A stretch of DNA of 64,000 bases from Gammaproteobacteria bacterium (lineage in GTDB: Bacteria; Pseudomonadota; Gammaproteobacteria; Steroidobacterales; JABDKV01), in NCBI GenBank assembly GCA_029862165.1, contig JAOTXU010000005.1:116486-180485 (forward strand), in the 5' to 3' direction. The position numbers and the translations under genes were made by a program. Under the pieces are notes generated by a model. It worked only from the letters and a program-made list of their open reading frames with translations, was not told where the DNA came from and ran no database searches. Shown here piece after piece: positions 1 to 7,908 of the stretch (positions are counted from its first letter, which is position 1; every line of letters begins with the position of its first letter).

Positions 1-442
1 ACTGACGACTGTCGCTCTCATCGAACCGGAAACTTCGATGTAGCGCCCGCATCAGACTACGCAATTGCGGCTCGTCCAGGTAAGTCGGTGTGCCACCACC
101 GAAATGCAGCTGCTCGACGCTGCGCGCCGAATCGAAAAGCTCCGCCTGCATCTCAATCTCCCGATGCAGGGCGTGCAAATAATTTTGCACGCGCGACGCA
201 TTACGGGTCACGATCTTATTGCATCCGCAGTAATAGCAAAGGGCGTGGCAAAACGGGATATGCACATATACCGACAACGGTTTTTGCGATGCATTGCTGA
301 TACGCGCATGACGACGATACTCGTCGAGACCAAAATCATCGTGAAACTGCAGAGCGGTCGGATAGGACGTGTATCTCGGGCCCCGTCCGTCGTATCGGAT
401 AACCAGGTCCTCGTCAAAGCAGACGGCGTTCTGAATAGTCAT
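1..442 (-). CDS. hemN: HemN, oxygen-independent coproporphyrinogen III oxidase, duplicate copy (N-terminal part; runs off the left edge)
   Basis: This is the first 147 codons of a radical-SAM coproporphyrinogen III oxidase, read leftwards from an ATG ending at 442 and cut by the window edge. It is base-for-base the same as the 5' end of the complete hemN at 4456-5847 (offset 5405), including the CxxxCxxC iron-sulfur motif (C65, C69, C72). Whether this copy is full length cannot be seen. It diverges from the cytochrome-PKD gene to its right, exactly as the second copy does, so the duplicated unit is hemN plus its divergent neighbour. A truncated pseudogene or an assembly repeat are both possible. 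Confidence 0.8.
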   Translation of the reverse strand, partial: MTIQNAVCFDEDLVIRYDGRGPRYTSYPTALQFHDDFGLDEYRRHARISNASQKPLSVYVHIPFCHALCYYCGCNKIVTRNASRVQNYLHALHREIEMQAELFDSARSVEQLHFGGGTPTYLDEPQLRSLMRALHRSFRFDESDSRQ

Positions 443-866
443 ACTAGTTAATTATCTCGTATCGATCCGGTGGTGCCTATGAGTAAAAACCGCAATAGTC
501 TGACATCAACTTGGCCAGGTGCTTATGTCCAATTGGATAGTCTGATGTTAAAGAATAACTATCAGACAAACAAAGGCACATTAAGTTGTAACCGCCTTGA
601 CAGGGCAACACAGCCCGATAAGCTATACGGATAGAACTATCCACTCCAAAACAACAAGCGTGACGTCGCTTCGAACGATTAGCCACGCTGGACCGAGACA
701 GTATTGACTAGGGGAGCCAGGACAATAAGCACCCGCGACCACGACCATGTCGGTCGTGCCCGATCGTCAGACGTCTCCACATATACCTTGAGTTCGGAAA
801 TGATGAATCCCATCGTTACCGGCGGAAGTTTTGGCACCACAACAGGAACTCGAAAGGGAGCAACCC
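443..866. promoter_or_regulatory. Divergent intergenic region hemN / cytochrome-PKD gene (copy A)
   Basis: This 424-base stretch holds no convincing gene. It contains a perfect 7-base inverted repeat, GTCTGAT at 540-546 and ATCAGAC at 561-567, whose left half also occurs in near form (TAGTCTGA) about 45 bases upstream, which looks like an operator. TTGACA at 597-602 could be a -35 element, but I find no well-spaced -10. A 7-bp stem with a 5-base loop lies at 740-758 in the leader of the rightward gene. The ribosome-binding site of that gene (GGGAG, 856-860) ends the region. Copy B at 5848-6271 is identical. No FNR box was found despite the hemN neighbour. Confidence 0.5.
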
Positions 867-3800
867 ATGTATAAGTGCAGCAGTCTCTTGAAGGCAACCG
901 GCAGTATGGTCTTGCTTGCAACGCTGTGGGCGTCGGCGGCAACGGCCTTTCCCACCTATAGCGCTGACCCGGTAGCCAATACGGGCAATTGTGCCAACTG
1001 CCACGGCGACTTCAACGGTGACACTTACACATCTCTCAGGGACGGCACCAACTGGGGCATGAACCTGATGAACGGGCACAACAGTTTCATCGACGGCGGG
1101 TTTGTCGAGCAGTGCCAGACTTGTCATACGTCTCCGGGTGCAGTGCCGGTGTTTACCGACGATTCCGGCGGGCCGACCCGGGTGCAGAGTTGTTCAGGTT
1201 GTCACGGACGCGACGAGGACGTTACTCCAAATGACGGCGCGTTTGGCGGGCCAGGGCCGGGGCGCAGCGACGGACTGCGGGCACATCATGCCAGTGCTGG
1301 CGTCACTGTGTGCGCGGGCTGCCACTCCGCGGATGCTGTCCAGGTGGGTGAAGAGGTTGAGCCATTCAACTACAGGCCCGATGGTGGCAATGTTCTTGCG
1401 CTGACGGATAGTTGCGCGGATGGCCAGTTCGGTCCGGATGGATTAGACAATGACGGTGACGGAGCCACTGACGGCGCCGACTCCGACTGCGTGAGCAACC
1501 AGGCTCCAACCGCGGATCCCAACGGACCCTACAACGCGCAAGTCGGGGATACCATTACGTTCGATGGATCAGGTTCCAACGATCCCGACGGCACCATCGT
1601 GTCCTATGACTGGGATTTTGGTGATGGCACCGCAATGGGCATGGGCGCGAACCCGACGCACACCTACGGTTCTGCGGGTACCTTCACTGTCACGTTGACC
1701 GTGACCGATGATGGCGGCCTGACCGACACCGCGACGACTACGGCGACAATTACGGCTCAACCGATGCCACCAGTTTCTGATCCCAATGGGCCGTACAGCG
1801 GTCAAGTTGGCGATAGCATCGCGTTTGACGGTTCCGGTTCATCCGATCCGGACGGCAGTATCGTCTCTTATATGTGGGATTTCGGGGATGGCACCGCGAT
1901 GGGTATGGGCGCGACCCCGACGCACAGCTACGGTTCTGCGGGTACCTTTACCGTCACGCTGACGGTCACCGACAACGACGGTCTGACCGATAGCGCTTCA
2001 ACCACGGCGACGATATCGGCACAGCCGCAACCACCAGTTTCTGCTCCCAACGGGCCGTATGGCGCCCAAGTGGGAGAAAGCATCACGTTTGACGGATCAG
2101 GTTCTTCCGATCCGGACGGCAGTATCGTCAGCTATGACTGGGACTTCGGTGATGGCGGTACGGGCACGGGCGTGAACCCGAGCTATGCCTATGGCGCCGA
2201 TGGGACGTTTACCGTCACGCTAACGGTCACCGACAACGATGGTCTTACTAACAGCGCTTCGACGACGGCGACAATTTCGGCACAACCTGTGCCACCAACG
2301 GCCGATCCCAACGGACCGTACAGTGCACAAGTTGGTGAGAGCATCACATTTGACGGATCAGGTTCTTCCGATCCGGATGGCAGTATCGTCAGCTATGACT
2401 GGGACTTCGGTGATGGCGGCACCGGCACGGGCGTGAACCCAAGCTATGCCTACAGCGCCGATGGGACGTTTACCGTCACGCTGACGGTCACCGACAACGA
2501 CGGTCTTACTAACAGCGCTACAACGACAGCGACGATATCGGCACAACCGCAACCACCGGTTGCCGATCCCAACGGGCCGTATGGCGCGCAAGTGGGAGAA
2601 AGCATCACGTTTGACGGATCAGGTTCTTCCGATCCCGACGGCAGTATCGTCAGCTATGACTGGGACTTCGGCGATGGCGGCACCGGCACGGGCGTGAGTC
2701 CGAGTTATGCCTATGGCGCCGAAGGGAGCTTTACCGTCACGCTGACGGTGACCGACAACGACGGTCTTACTAACAGTGCTACAACGACAGCGACGATATC
2801 GGCACAACCGCAACCACCGGTTGCTGATCCTAATGGACCCTACAGCGGACAAGTTGGCGATAACATTGCGTTCGATGGATCAGGTTCTTCCGATCCCGAC
2901 GGCAGCATCGTGTCCTACGACTGGGACTTCGGTGACGGCGGTACCGGCACGGGCGTGGCACCGATGCACACGTACTCAGTCGACGGCGTCTTTACCGTTA
3001 CGCTTACGGTCACCGACAACGACGGGCTGACCGGCAGCGCTTCCACGACGGCGACGATATCGGCACAACCCGTGGCACCGACGGCCGATCCGAATGGGCC
3101 ATACGCAGCCCAGGTCGGGGAAAGCATCACATTTGATGGTTCAGGTTCTTCCGATCCGGACGGCAATATCGTCACCTACGCTTGGGACTTTGGTGATGGC
3201 ACCGCAATGGGTACCGGTGTGATGCCGACACATGCCTATAGTGCCGCGGGTACCTATGACGTGACGCTGACCGTCACGGACAGCGACGGGCTCACCGACA
3301 CCGCGAGTACGACGGCGACGATATCGCAGGTACAACCGTTGCCACCGATTTCCGATCCCAATGGACCCTACACTGGGACTGTGGGTTCACCTGTCAGCTT
3401 CGACGGCAGCGGTTCGTCTGACCCGGACGGCAACATCGTGTCCTATGCCTGGGACTTCGGCGATGGTACCGCAATGGGTATGGGAGCAGCGCCGACGCAC
3501 ACCTATGGAGCTGCGGACACCTATACCGTTACGCTCACGGTGACCGACAACGACGGTCTTAGCAACACTGCAAGTACAACCGCGACGATCCGGGAGCCGG
3601 GTGGTGGCGGTGAAGGCTGTTCGCCGGGCTACTGGAAGCAAAGCCAACACTTTGATTCCTGGGCTGCGCCTTACGCGCCCGATACGTCTTTCGGTGCCGT
3701 GTTCGACGATGCGTACCGAGGACTGACCCTGTTGGCCGTGGCTGCTCAACGCGGTAACGATCTCAATGCCCTGGGTCGGCAGACAGTCGCGGCATTGCTC

Positions 3801-4340
3801 AACGCTGCGTCCCCGGATGTCAGTTATGACCTCACGGTCGATGAAGTGATAACGGCATTCAACGACGTGTATCCGGGCAGTAAGAACGACTATAAGCAGC
3901 TACTAGGTTTCTTCAAGGGCTTCAATTCCCAGGTCTGCCCATTGACCGAAGATGATGATGACGAAGATGAGCTCCCCAGGCAGGCCAGGAGCCCGAACCC
4001 GGCAAGCGGTGCGTCCAATGTCACAACCGACGTGGTATTGAGTTGGACGGCCGGAACCCGCACTGAGTCACAGGAGGTTTACTTCGGTACATCAGTCAAC
4101 CCGCCGTTGGTGAGCACGCAGACGGGGTCGAGCTATGATCCCGGAACGTTGACCGAGGGCACGACGTATTACTGGCGTGTGGATGGGGTCAACAGCTTCG
4201 GCACCACAACGGGTAGTCTCTGGAGCTTCAGCACTGGCGACGGCGGAATGTGCGGCCTGCGCGGTGAGTCCTGTACTGTAGACAGCGATTGCTGTTCGAA
4301 CAAGTGTAAGGACAAGAGTGGGGTCAAGACCTGCAACTAG
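867..4340 (+). CDS. Secreted tetrahaem cytochrome c with eight PKD domains, FN3-like domain and cystine-knot-like tail (copy A)
   Basis: The 1157-residue product begins with a Sec signal peptide (about residues 1-27, ending ASAATA). I chose ATG 867 over the in-frame ATG at 831 because GGGAG lies six bases before it and the signal peptide then starts cleanly. Four CxxCH haem-binding motifs follow at residues 42, 83, 109 and 149. Next come a short Asp-rich calcium-type loop (DNDGDG), eight PKD domains carrying WDFGDG, and a Cys-flanked domain with CSPGYWK. Residues from about 1028 are unique to this copy: an acidic linker, an FN3-like domain (YYWRVDG) and six cysteines at 1129-1156 spaced C-x6-C-x5-CC-x3-C-x8-C. 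A role as an extracytoplasmic redox or adhesive surface protein is inference. Confidence 0.85.
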   Translation: MYKCSSLLKATGSMVLLATLWASAATAFPTYSADPVANTGNCANCHGDFNGDTYTSLRDGTNWGMNLMNGHNSFIDGGFVEQCQTCHTSPGAVPVFTDDSGGPTRVQSCSGCHGRDEDVTPNDGAFGGPGPGRSDGLRAHHASAGVTVCAGCHSADAVQVGEEVEPFNYRPDGGNVLALTDSCADGQFGPDGLDNDGDGATDGADSDCVSNQAPTADPNGPYNAQVGDTITFDGSGSNDPDGTIVSYDWDFGDGTAMGMGANPTHTYGSAGTFTVTLTVTDDGGLTDTATTTATITAQPMPPVSDPNGPYSGQVGDSIAFDGSGSSDPDGSIVSYMWDFGDGTAMGMGATPTHSYGSAGTFTVTLTVTDNDGLTDSASTTATISAQPQPPVSAPNGPYGAQVGESITFDGSGSSDPDGSIVSYDWDFGDGGTGTGVNPSYAYGADGTFTVTLTVTDNDGLTNSASTTATISAQPVPPTADPNGPYSAQVGESITFDGSGSSDPDGSIVSYDWDFGDGGTGTGVNPSYAYSADGTFTVTLTVTDNDGLTNSATTTATISAQPQPPVADPNGPYGAQVGESITFDGSGSSDPDGSIVSYDWDFGDGGTGTGVSPSYAYGAEGSFTVTLTVTDNDGLTNSATTTATISAQPQPPVADPNGPYSGQVGDNIAFDGSGSSDPDGSIVSYDWDFGDGGTGTGVAPMHTYSVDGVFTVTLTVTDNDGLTGSASTTATISAQPVAPTADPNGPYAAQVGESITFDGSGSSDPDGNIVTYAWDFGDGTAMGTGVMPTHAYSAAGTYDVTLTVTDSDGLTDTASTTATISQVQPLPPISDPNGPYTGTVGSPVSFDGSGSSDPDGNIVSYAWDFGDGTAMGMGAAPTHTYGAADTYTVTLTVTDNDGLSNTASTTATIREPGGGGEGCSPGYWKQSQHFDSWAAPYAPDTSFGAVFDDAYRGLTLLAVAAQRGNDLNALGRQTVAALLNAASPDVSYDLTVDEVITAFNDVYPGSKNDYKQLLGFFKGFNSQVCPLTEDDDDEDELPRQARSPNPASGASNVTTDVVLSWTAGTRTESQEVYFGTSVNPPLVSTQTGSSYDPGTLTEGTTYYWRVDGVNSFGTTTGSLWSFSTGDGGMCGLRGESCTVDSDCCSNKCKDKSGVKTCN
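1500..3595 (+). repeat. PKD domain array, eight units (copy A)
   Basis: Eight tandem units of about 87 codons each start with (A/S)DPNGPY and contain WDFGDG and TVTLTVTD, typical of PKD beta-sandwich domains. Units 3-6 are very similar at the DNA level, which favours unequal crossing-over. The corresponding array in copy B has ten units, so unit number has changed since the duplication or by conversion. Confidence 0.9.
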
Positions 4341-4357
4341 GTAGCAAGTGACAAAGA

Positions 4358-4391
4358 AAGGGCCGGGTTGCCGCGTGGCAGCCCGGCCTTT
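4358..4391. terminator. Bidirectional rho-independent terminator between the PKD gene and hemN
   Basis: A 15-bp GC-rich stem (left arm 4358-4372, loop GCGT 4373-4376, right arm 4377-4391, with G-U pairs) is preceded by A-rich bases and followed by TCTT. It sits between the convergent cytochrome-PKD gene (ends 4340) and hemN (ends 4456) and could stop transcription in both directions. Confidence 0.85.
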
Positions 4392-4455
4392 CTTGTGCTT
4401 TCTTTCTGCCACTCAGTAGCAGTGGAAACGATTGCGGGGAGCGCTAGTGATTTAC

Positions 4456-5847
4456 CTAGATAGCCCGGGAGTAACGCGTATTGTCTTGAGAAGTTGGCAG
4501 GTAGCGGTCAAATACCATACCGATGCTGCGTAACAGCAGCCGTCCTTTAGAAGTGATGTGAATAGCCTTGTCATCGACGACAATCAGGCCATCGTCAGCG
4601 AGCGGCTGTAGTTTTGCCAGTTCCGGTTCAAAATAGTCGCTGAATACGATCGAAAACTCTCGCTCGATTTCCGCAAATGTCATCGCGTCGTAACACATTA
4701 ATTTCTGAATAACCCGGGCTCGTAGCTTGTCGTCATCATCCAGACTCAGCCCGCGTTTTACCGGGATGTTTCCCTGGCTAATTTGCTCCTCGTACTCGAT
4801 CGTCGAGAGTGAATTCTGTACATAGCTGCCACCGATGTTACCGATCGCGCTTACGCCCAGGCCGATCAAGTCACAGTTGGCGTGCGTTGAATACCCCTGG
4901 AAATTCCTCTGTAGCGAATGGTTCTGTTGTGCGCTGACCAGCTCATCATCCGGCAGTGCGAAGTGATCCATTCCGATATAAACGTAACCCGCGCCTGTCA
5001 GTTTGTCGATGGTGTGGTGGAGGATGTCGAGCTTCTCTTTGGGTTGCGGGATGTCCTCATCCCGAATCATGCGCTGCCCTTTAAATCGCTCCGGCAGGTG
5101 CGCATAGTTGTAAATAGCTAGCCGGTTTGGCTGCATATCGATGACTTTGTCGAGCGTCTGATCGAAGCTCTTGACGCTCTGGTGTGGCAGGCCGTATATC
5201 AGGTCGAACGAGATTGAACGGAACCCGTTCTGTTGGGCACGTATCAGTAGTGTCTTGATCTGATCTGCGCTTTGAATCCGGTTCACGGCTTTCTGCACGA
5301 CCGCGTCGAAGTCCTGTACGCCCAGACTCATGCGATTAAATCCAAGTTCCGCGAGCAGCTCAATCTCGGCTCGGCCAACAGTTCGTGGATCGACTTCAAT
5401 TGAGAACTGACGACTGTCGCTCTCATCGAACCGGAAACTTCGATGTAGCGCCCGCATCAGACTACGCAATTGCGGCTCGTCCAGGTAAGTCGGTGTGCCA
5501 CCACCGAAATGCAGCTGCTCGACGCTGCGCGCCGAATCGAAAAGCTCCGCCTGCATCTCAATCTCCCGATGCAGGGCGTGCAAATAATTTTGCACGCGCG
5601 ACGCATTACGGGTCACGATCTTATTGCATCCGCAGTAATAGCAAAGGGCGTGGCAAAACGGGATATGCACATATACCGACAACGGTTTTTGCGATGCATT
5701 GCTGATACGCGCATGACGACGATACTCGTCGAGACCAAAATCATCGTGAAACTGCAGAGCGGTCGGATAGGACGTGTATCTCGGGCCCCGTCCGTCGTAT
5801 CGGATAACCAGGTCCTCGTCAAAGCAGACGGCGTTCTGAATAGTCAT
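4456..5847 (-). CDS. hemN: HemN, oxygen-independent coproporphyrinogen III oxidase (complete)
   Basis: This 463-residue protein is close in length to E. coli HemN. It is a cytoplasmic radical-SAM enzyme that decarboxylates coproporphyrinogen III to protoporphyrinogen IX without oxygen. Residues 61-74 carry HIPFC followed by the second and third cysteines of CxxxCxxC (C65, C69, C72). FGGGTP around residue 115 is the SAM-contacting glycine motif, and the C-terminal HemN domain includes STHANCDLIGLG-type residues. It is convergent with the upstream PKD gene and divergent from the next one. No ideal ribosome-binding site precedes its ATG, and no FNR site is visible. Its placement beside multihaem cytochrome genes suggests a haem-demand context, which is inference. 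Confidence 0.95.
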   Translation of the reverse strand: MTIQNAVCFDEDLVIRYDGRGPRYTSYPTALQFHDDFGLDEYRRHARISNASQKPLSVYVHIPFCHALCYYCGCNKIVTRNASRVQNYLHALHREIEMQAELFDSARSVEQLHFGGGTPTYLDEPQLRSLMRALHRSFRFDESDSRQFSIEVDPRTVGRAEIELLAELGFNRMSLGVQDFDAVVQKAVNRIQSADQIKTLLIRAQQNGFRSISFDLIYGLPHQSVKSFDQTLDKVIDMQPNRLAIYNYAHLPERFKGQRMIRDEDIPQPKEKLDILHHTIDKLTGAGYVYIGMDHFALPDDELVSAQQNHSLQRNFQGYSTHANCDLIGLGVSAIGNIGGSYVQNSLSTIEYEEQISQGNIPVKRGLSLDDDDKLRARVIQKLMCYDAMTFAEIEREFSIVFSDYFEPELAKLQPLADDGLIVVDDKAIHITSKGRLLLRSIGMVFDRYLPTSQDNTRYSRAI

Positions 5848-7908
5848 ACTAGTTAATTATCTCGTATCGATCCGGTGGTGCCTATGAGTAAAAACCGCAA
5901 TAGTCTGACATCAACTTGGCCAGGTGCTTATGTCCAATTGGATAGTCTGATGTTAAAGAATAACTATCAGACAAACAAAGGCACATTAAGTTGTAACCGC
6001 CTTGACAGGGCAACACAGCCCGATAAGCTATACGGATAGAACTATCCACTCCAAAACAACAAGCGTGACGTCGCTTCGAACGATTAGCCACGCTGGACCG
6101 AGACAGTATTGACTAGGGGAGCCAGGACAATAAGCACCCGCGACCACGACCATGTCGGTCGTGCCCGATCGTCAGACGTCTCCACATATACCTTGAGTTC
6201 GGAAATGATGAATCCCATCGTTACCGGCGGAAGTTTTGGCACCACAACAGGAACTCGAAAGGGAGCAACCCATGTATAAGTGCAGCAGTCTCTTGAAGGC
6301 AACCGGCAGTATGGTCTTGCTTGCAACGCTGTGGGCGTCGGCGGCAACGGCCTTTCCCACCTATAGCGCTGACCCGGTAGCCAATACGGGCAATTGTGCC
6401 AACTGCCACGGCGACTTCAACGGTGACACTTACACATCTCTCAGGGACGGCACCAACTGGGGCATGAACCTGATGAACGGGCACAACAGTTTCATCGACG
6501 GCGGGTTTGTCGAGCAGTGCCAGACTTGTCATACGTCTCCGGGTGCAGTGCCGGTGTTTACCGACGATTCCGGCGGGCCGACCCGGGTGCAGAGTTGTTC
6601 AGGTTGTCACGGACGCGACGAGGACGTTACTCCAAATGACGGCGCGTTTGGCGGGCCAGGGCCGGGGCGCAGCGACGGACTGCGGGCACATCATGCCAGT
6701 GCTGGCGTCACTGTGTGCGCGGGCTGCCACTCCGCGGATGCTGTCCAGGTGGGTGAAGAGGTTGAGCCATTCAACTACAGGCCCGATGGTGGCAATGTTC
6801 TTGCGCTGACGGATAGTTGCGCGGATGGCCAGTTCGGTCCGGATGGATTAGACAATGACGGTGACGGAGCCACTGACGGCGCCGACTCCGACTGCGTGAG
6901 CAACCAGGCTCCAACCGCGGATCCCAACGGACCCTACAACGCGCAAGTCGGGGATACCATTACGTTCGATGGATCAGGTTCCAACGATCCCGACGGCACC
7001 ATCGTGTCCTATGACTGGGATTTTGGTGATGGCACCGCAATGGGCATGGGCGCGAACCCGACGCACACCTACGGTTCTGCGGGTACCTTCACTGTCACGT
7101 TGACCGTGACCGATGATGGCGGCCTGACCGACACCGCGACGACTACGGCGACAATTACGGCTCAACCGATGCCACCAGTTTCTGATCCCAATGGGCCGTA
7201 CAGCGGTCAAGTTGGCGATAGCATCGCGTTTGACGGTTCCGGTTCATCCGATCCGGACGGCAGTATCGTCTCTTATATGTGGGATTTCGGGGATGGCACC
7301 GCGATGGGTATGGGCGCGACCCCGACGCACAGCTACGGTTCTGCGGGTACCTTTACCGTCACGCTGACGGTCACCGACAACGACGGTCTGACCGATAGCG
7401 CTTCAACCACGGCGACGATATCGGCACAGCCGCAACCACCAGTTTCTGCTCCCAACGGGCCGTATGGCGCCCAAGTGGGAGAAAGCATCACGTTTGACGG
7501 ATCAGGTTCTTCCGATCCGGACGGCAGTATCGTCAGCTATGACTGGGACTTCGGTGATGGCGGTACGGGCACGGGCGTGAACCCGAGCTATGCCTATGGC
7601 GCCGATGGGACGTTTACCGTCACGCTAACGGTCACCGACAACGATGGTCTTACTAACAGCGCTTCGACGACGGCGACAATTTCGGCACAACCTGTGCCAC
7701 CAACGGCCGATCCCAACGGACCGTACAGTGCACAAGTTGGTGAGAGCATCACATTTGACGGATCAGGTTCTTCCGATCCGGATGGCAGTATCGTCAGCTA
7801 TGACTGGGACTTCGGTGATGGCGGCACCGGCACGGGCGTGAACCCAAGCTATGCCTACAGCGCCGATGGGACGTTTACCGTCACGCTGACGGTCACCGAC
7901 AACGACGG
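5406..7908. repeat. Long direct repeat, copy B (identical to 1-2503)
   Basis: This is the second copy of the 2,503-base repeat, offset by 5,405 bases. It begins in the middle of the complete hemN gene only because the window cuts copy A, so the true repeat may extend further left. No transposase, integrase or short target-site duplication is visible at its right end, which lies inside PKD coding repeats and therefore looks homology-driven. Confidence 0.95.
5848..6271. promoter_or_regulatory. Divergent intergenic region hemN / cytochrome-PKD gene (copy B)
   Basis: This region is identical to 443-866. It has the perfect inverted repeat GTCTGAT/ATCAGAC at 5945-5972, TTGACA at 6002-6007, and the 7-bp hairpin at 6145-6163. 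No coding sequence is supported. Because the sequence matches copy A exactly, the two downstream genes should share regulation. Confidence 0.5.

Larger units (their letters stand above)
1..2503. repeat. Long direct repeat, copy A (identical to 5406-7908)
   Basis: By eye every base from 1 to 2503 matches the base 5405 positions downstream. The first mismatch is T2504 against C7909. The repeat covers the 5' part of hemN, the divergent intergenic region and the first 546 codons of the cytochrome-PKD gene. Identity then breaks down inside the PKD array, with scattered substitutions and a different number of PKD units. The left boundary lies outside the window. Confidence 0.95.

Noticed and set aside
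1500-3595. Regular repeats resembling a CRISPR array
   Set aside because: The period is about 260 bases, the repeats are coding (PKD domains) and there are no short spacers or cas genes.
5848-6271. FNR/Anr box upstream of hemN
   Set aside because: No TTGAT-N4-ATCAA match; only the unrelated GTCTGAT/ATCAGAC inverted repeat is present.
1-7908. Composite transposon as the cause of the duplication
   Set aside because: No transposase, inverted terminal repeats or target duplications are visible at the repeat boundary that can be seen.
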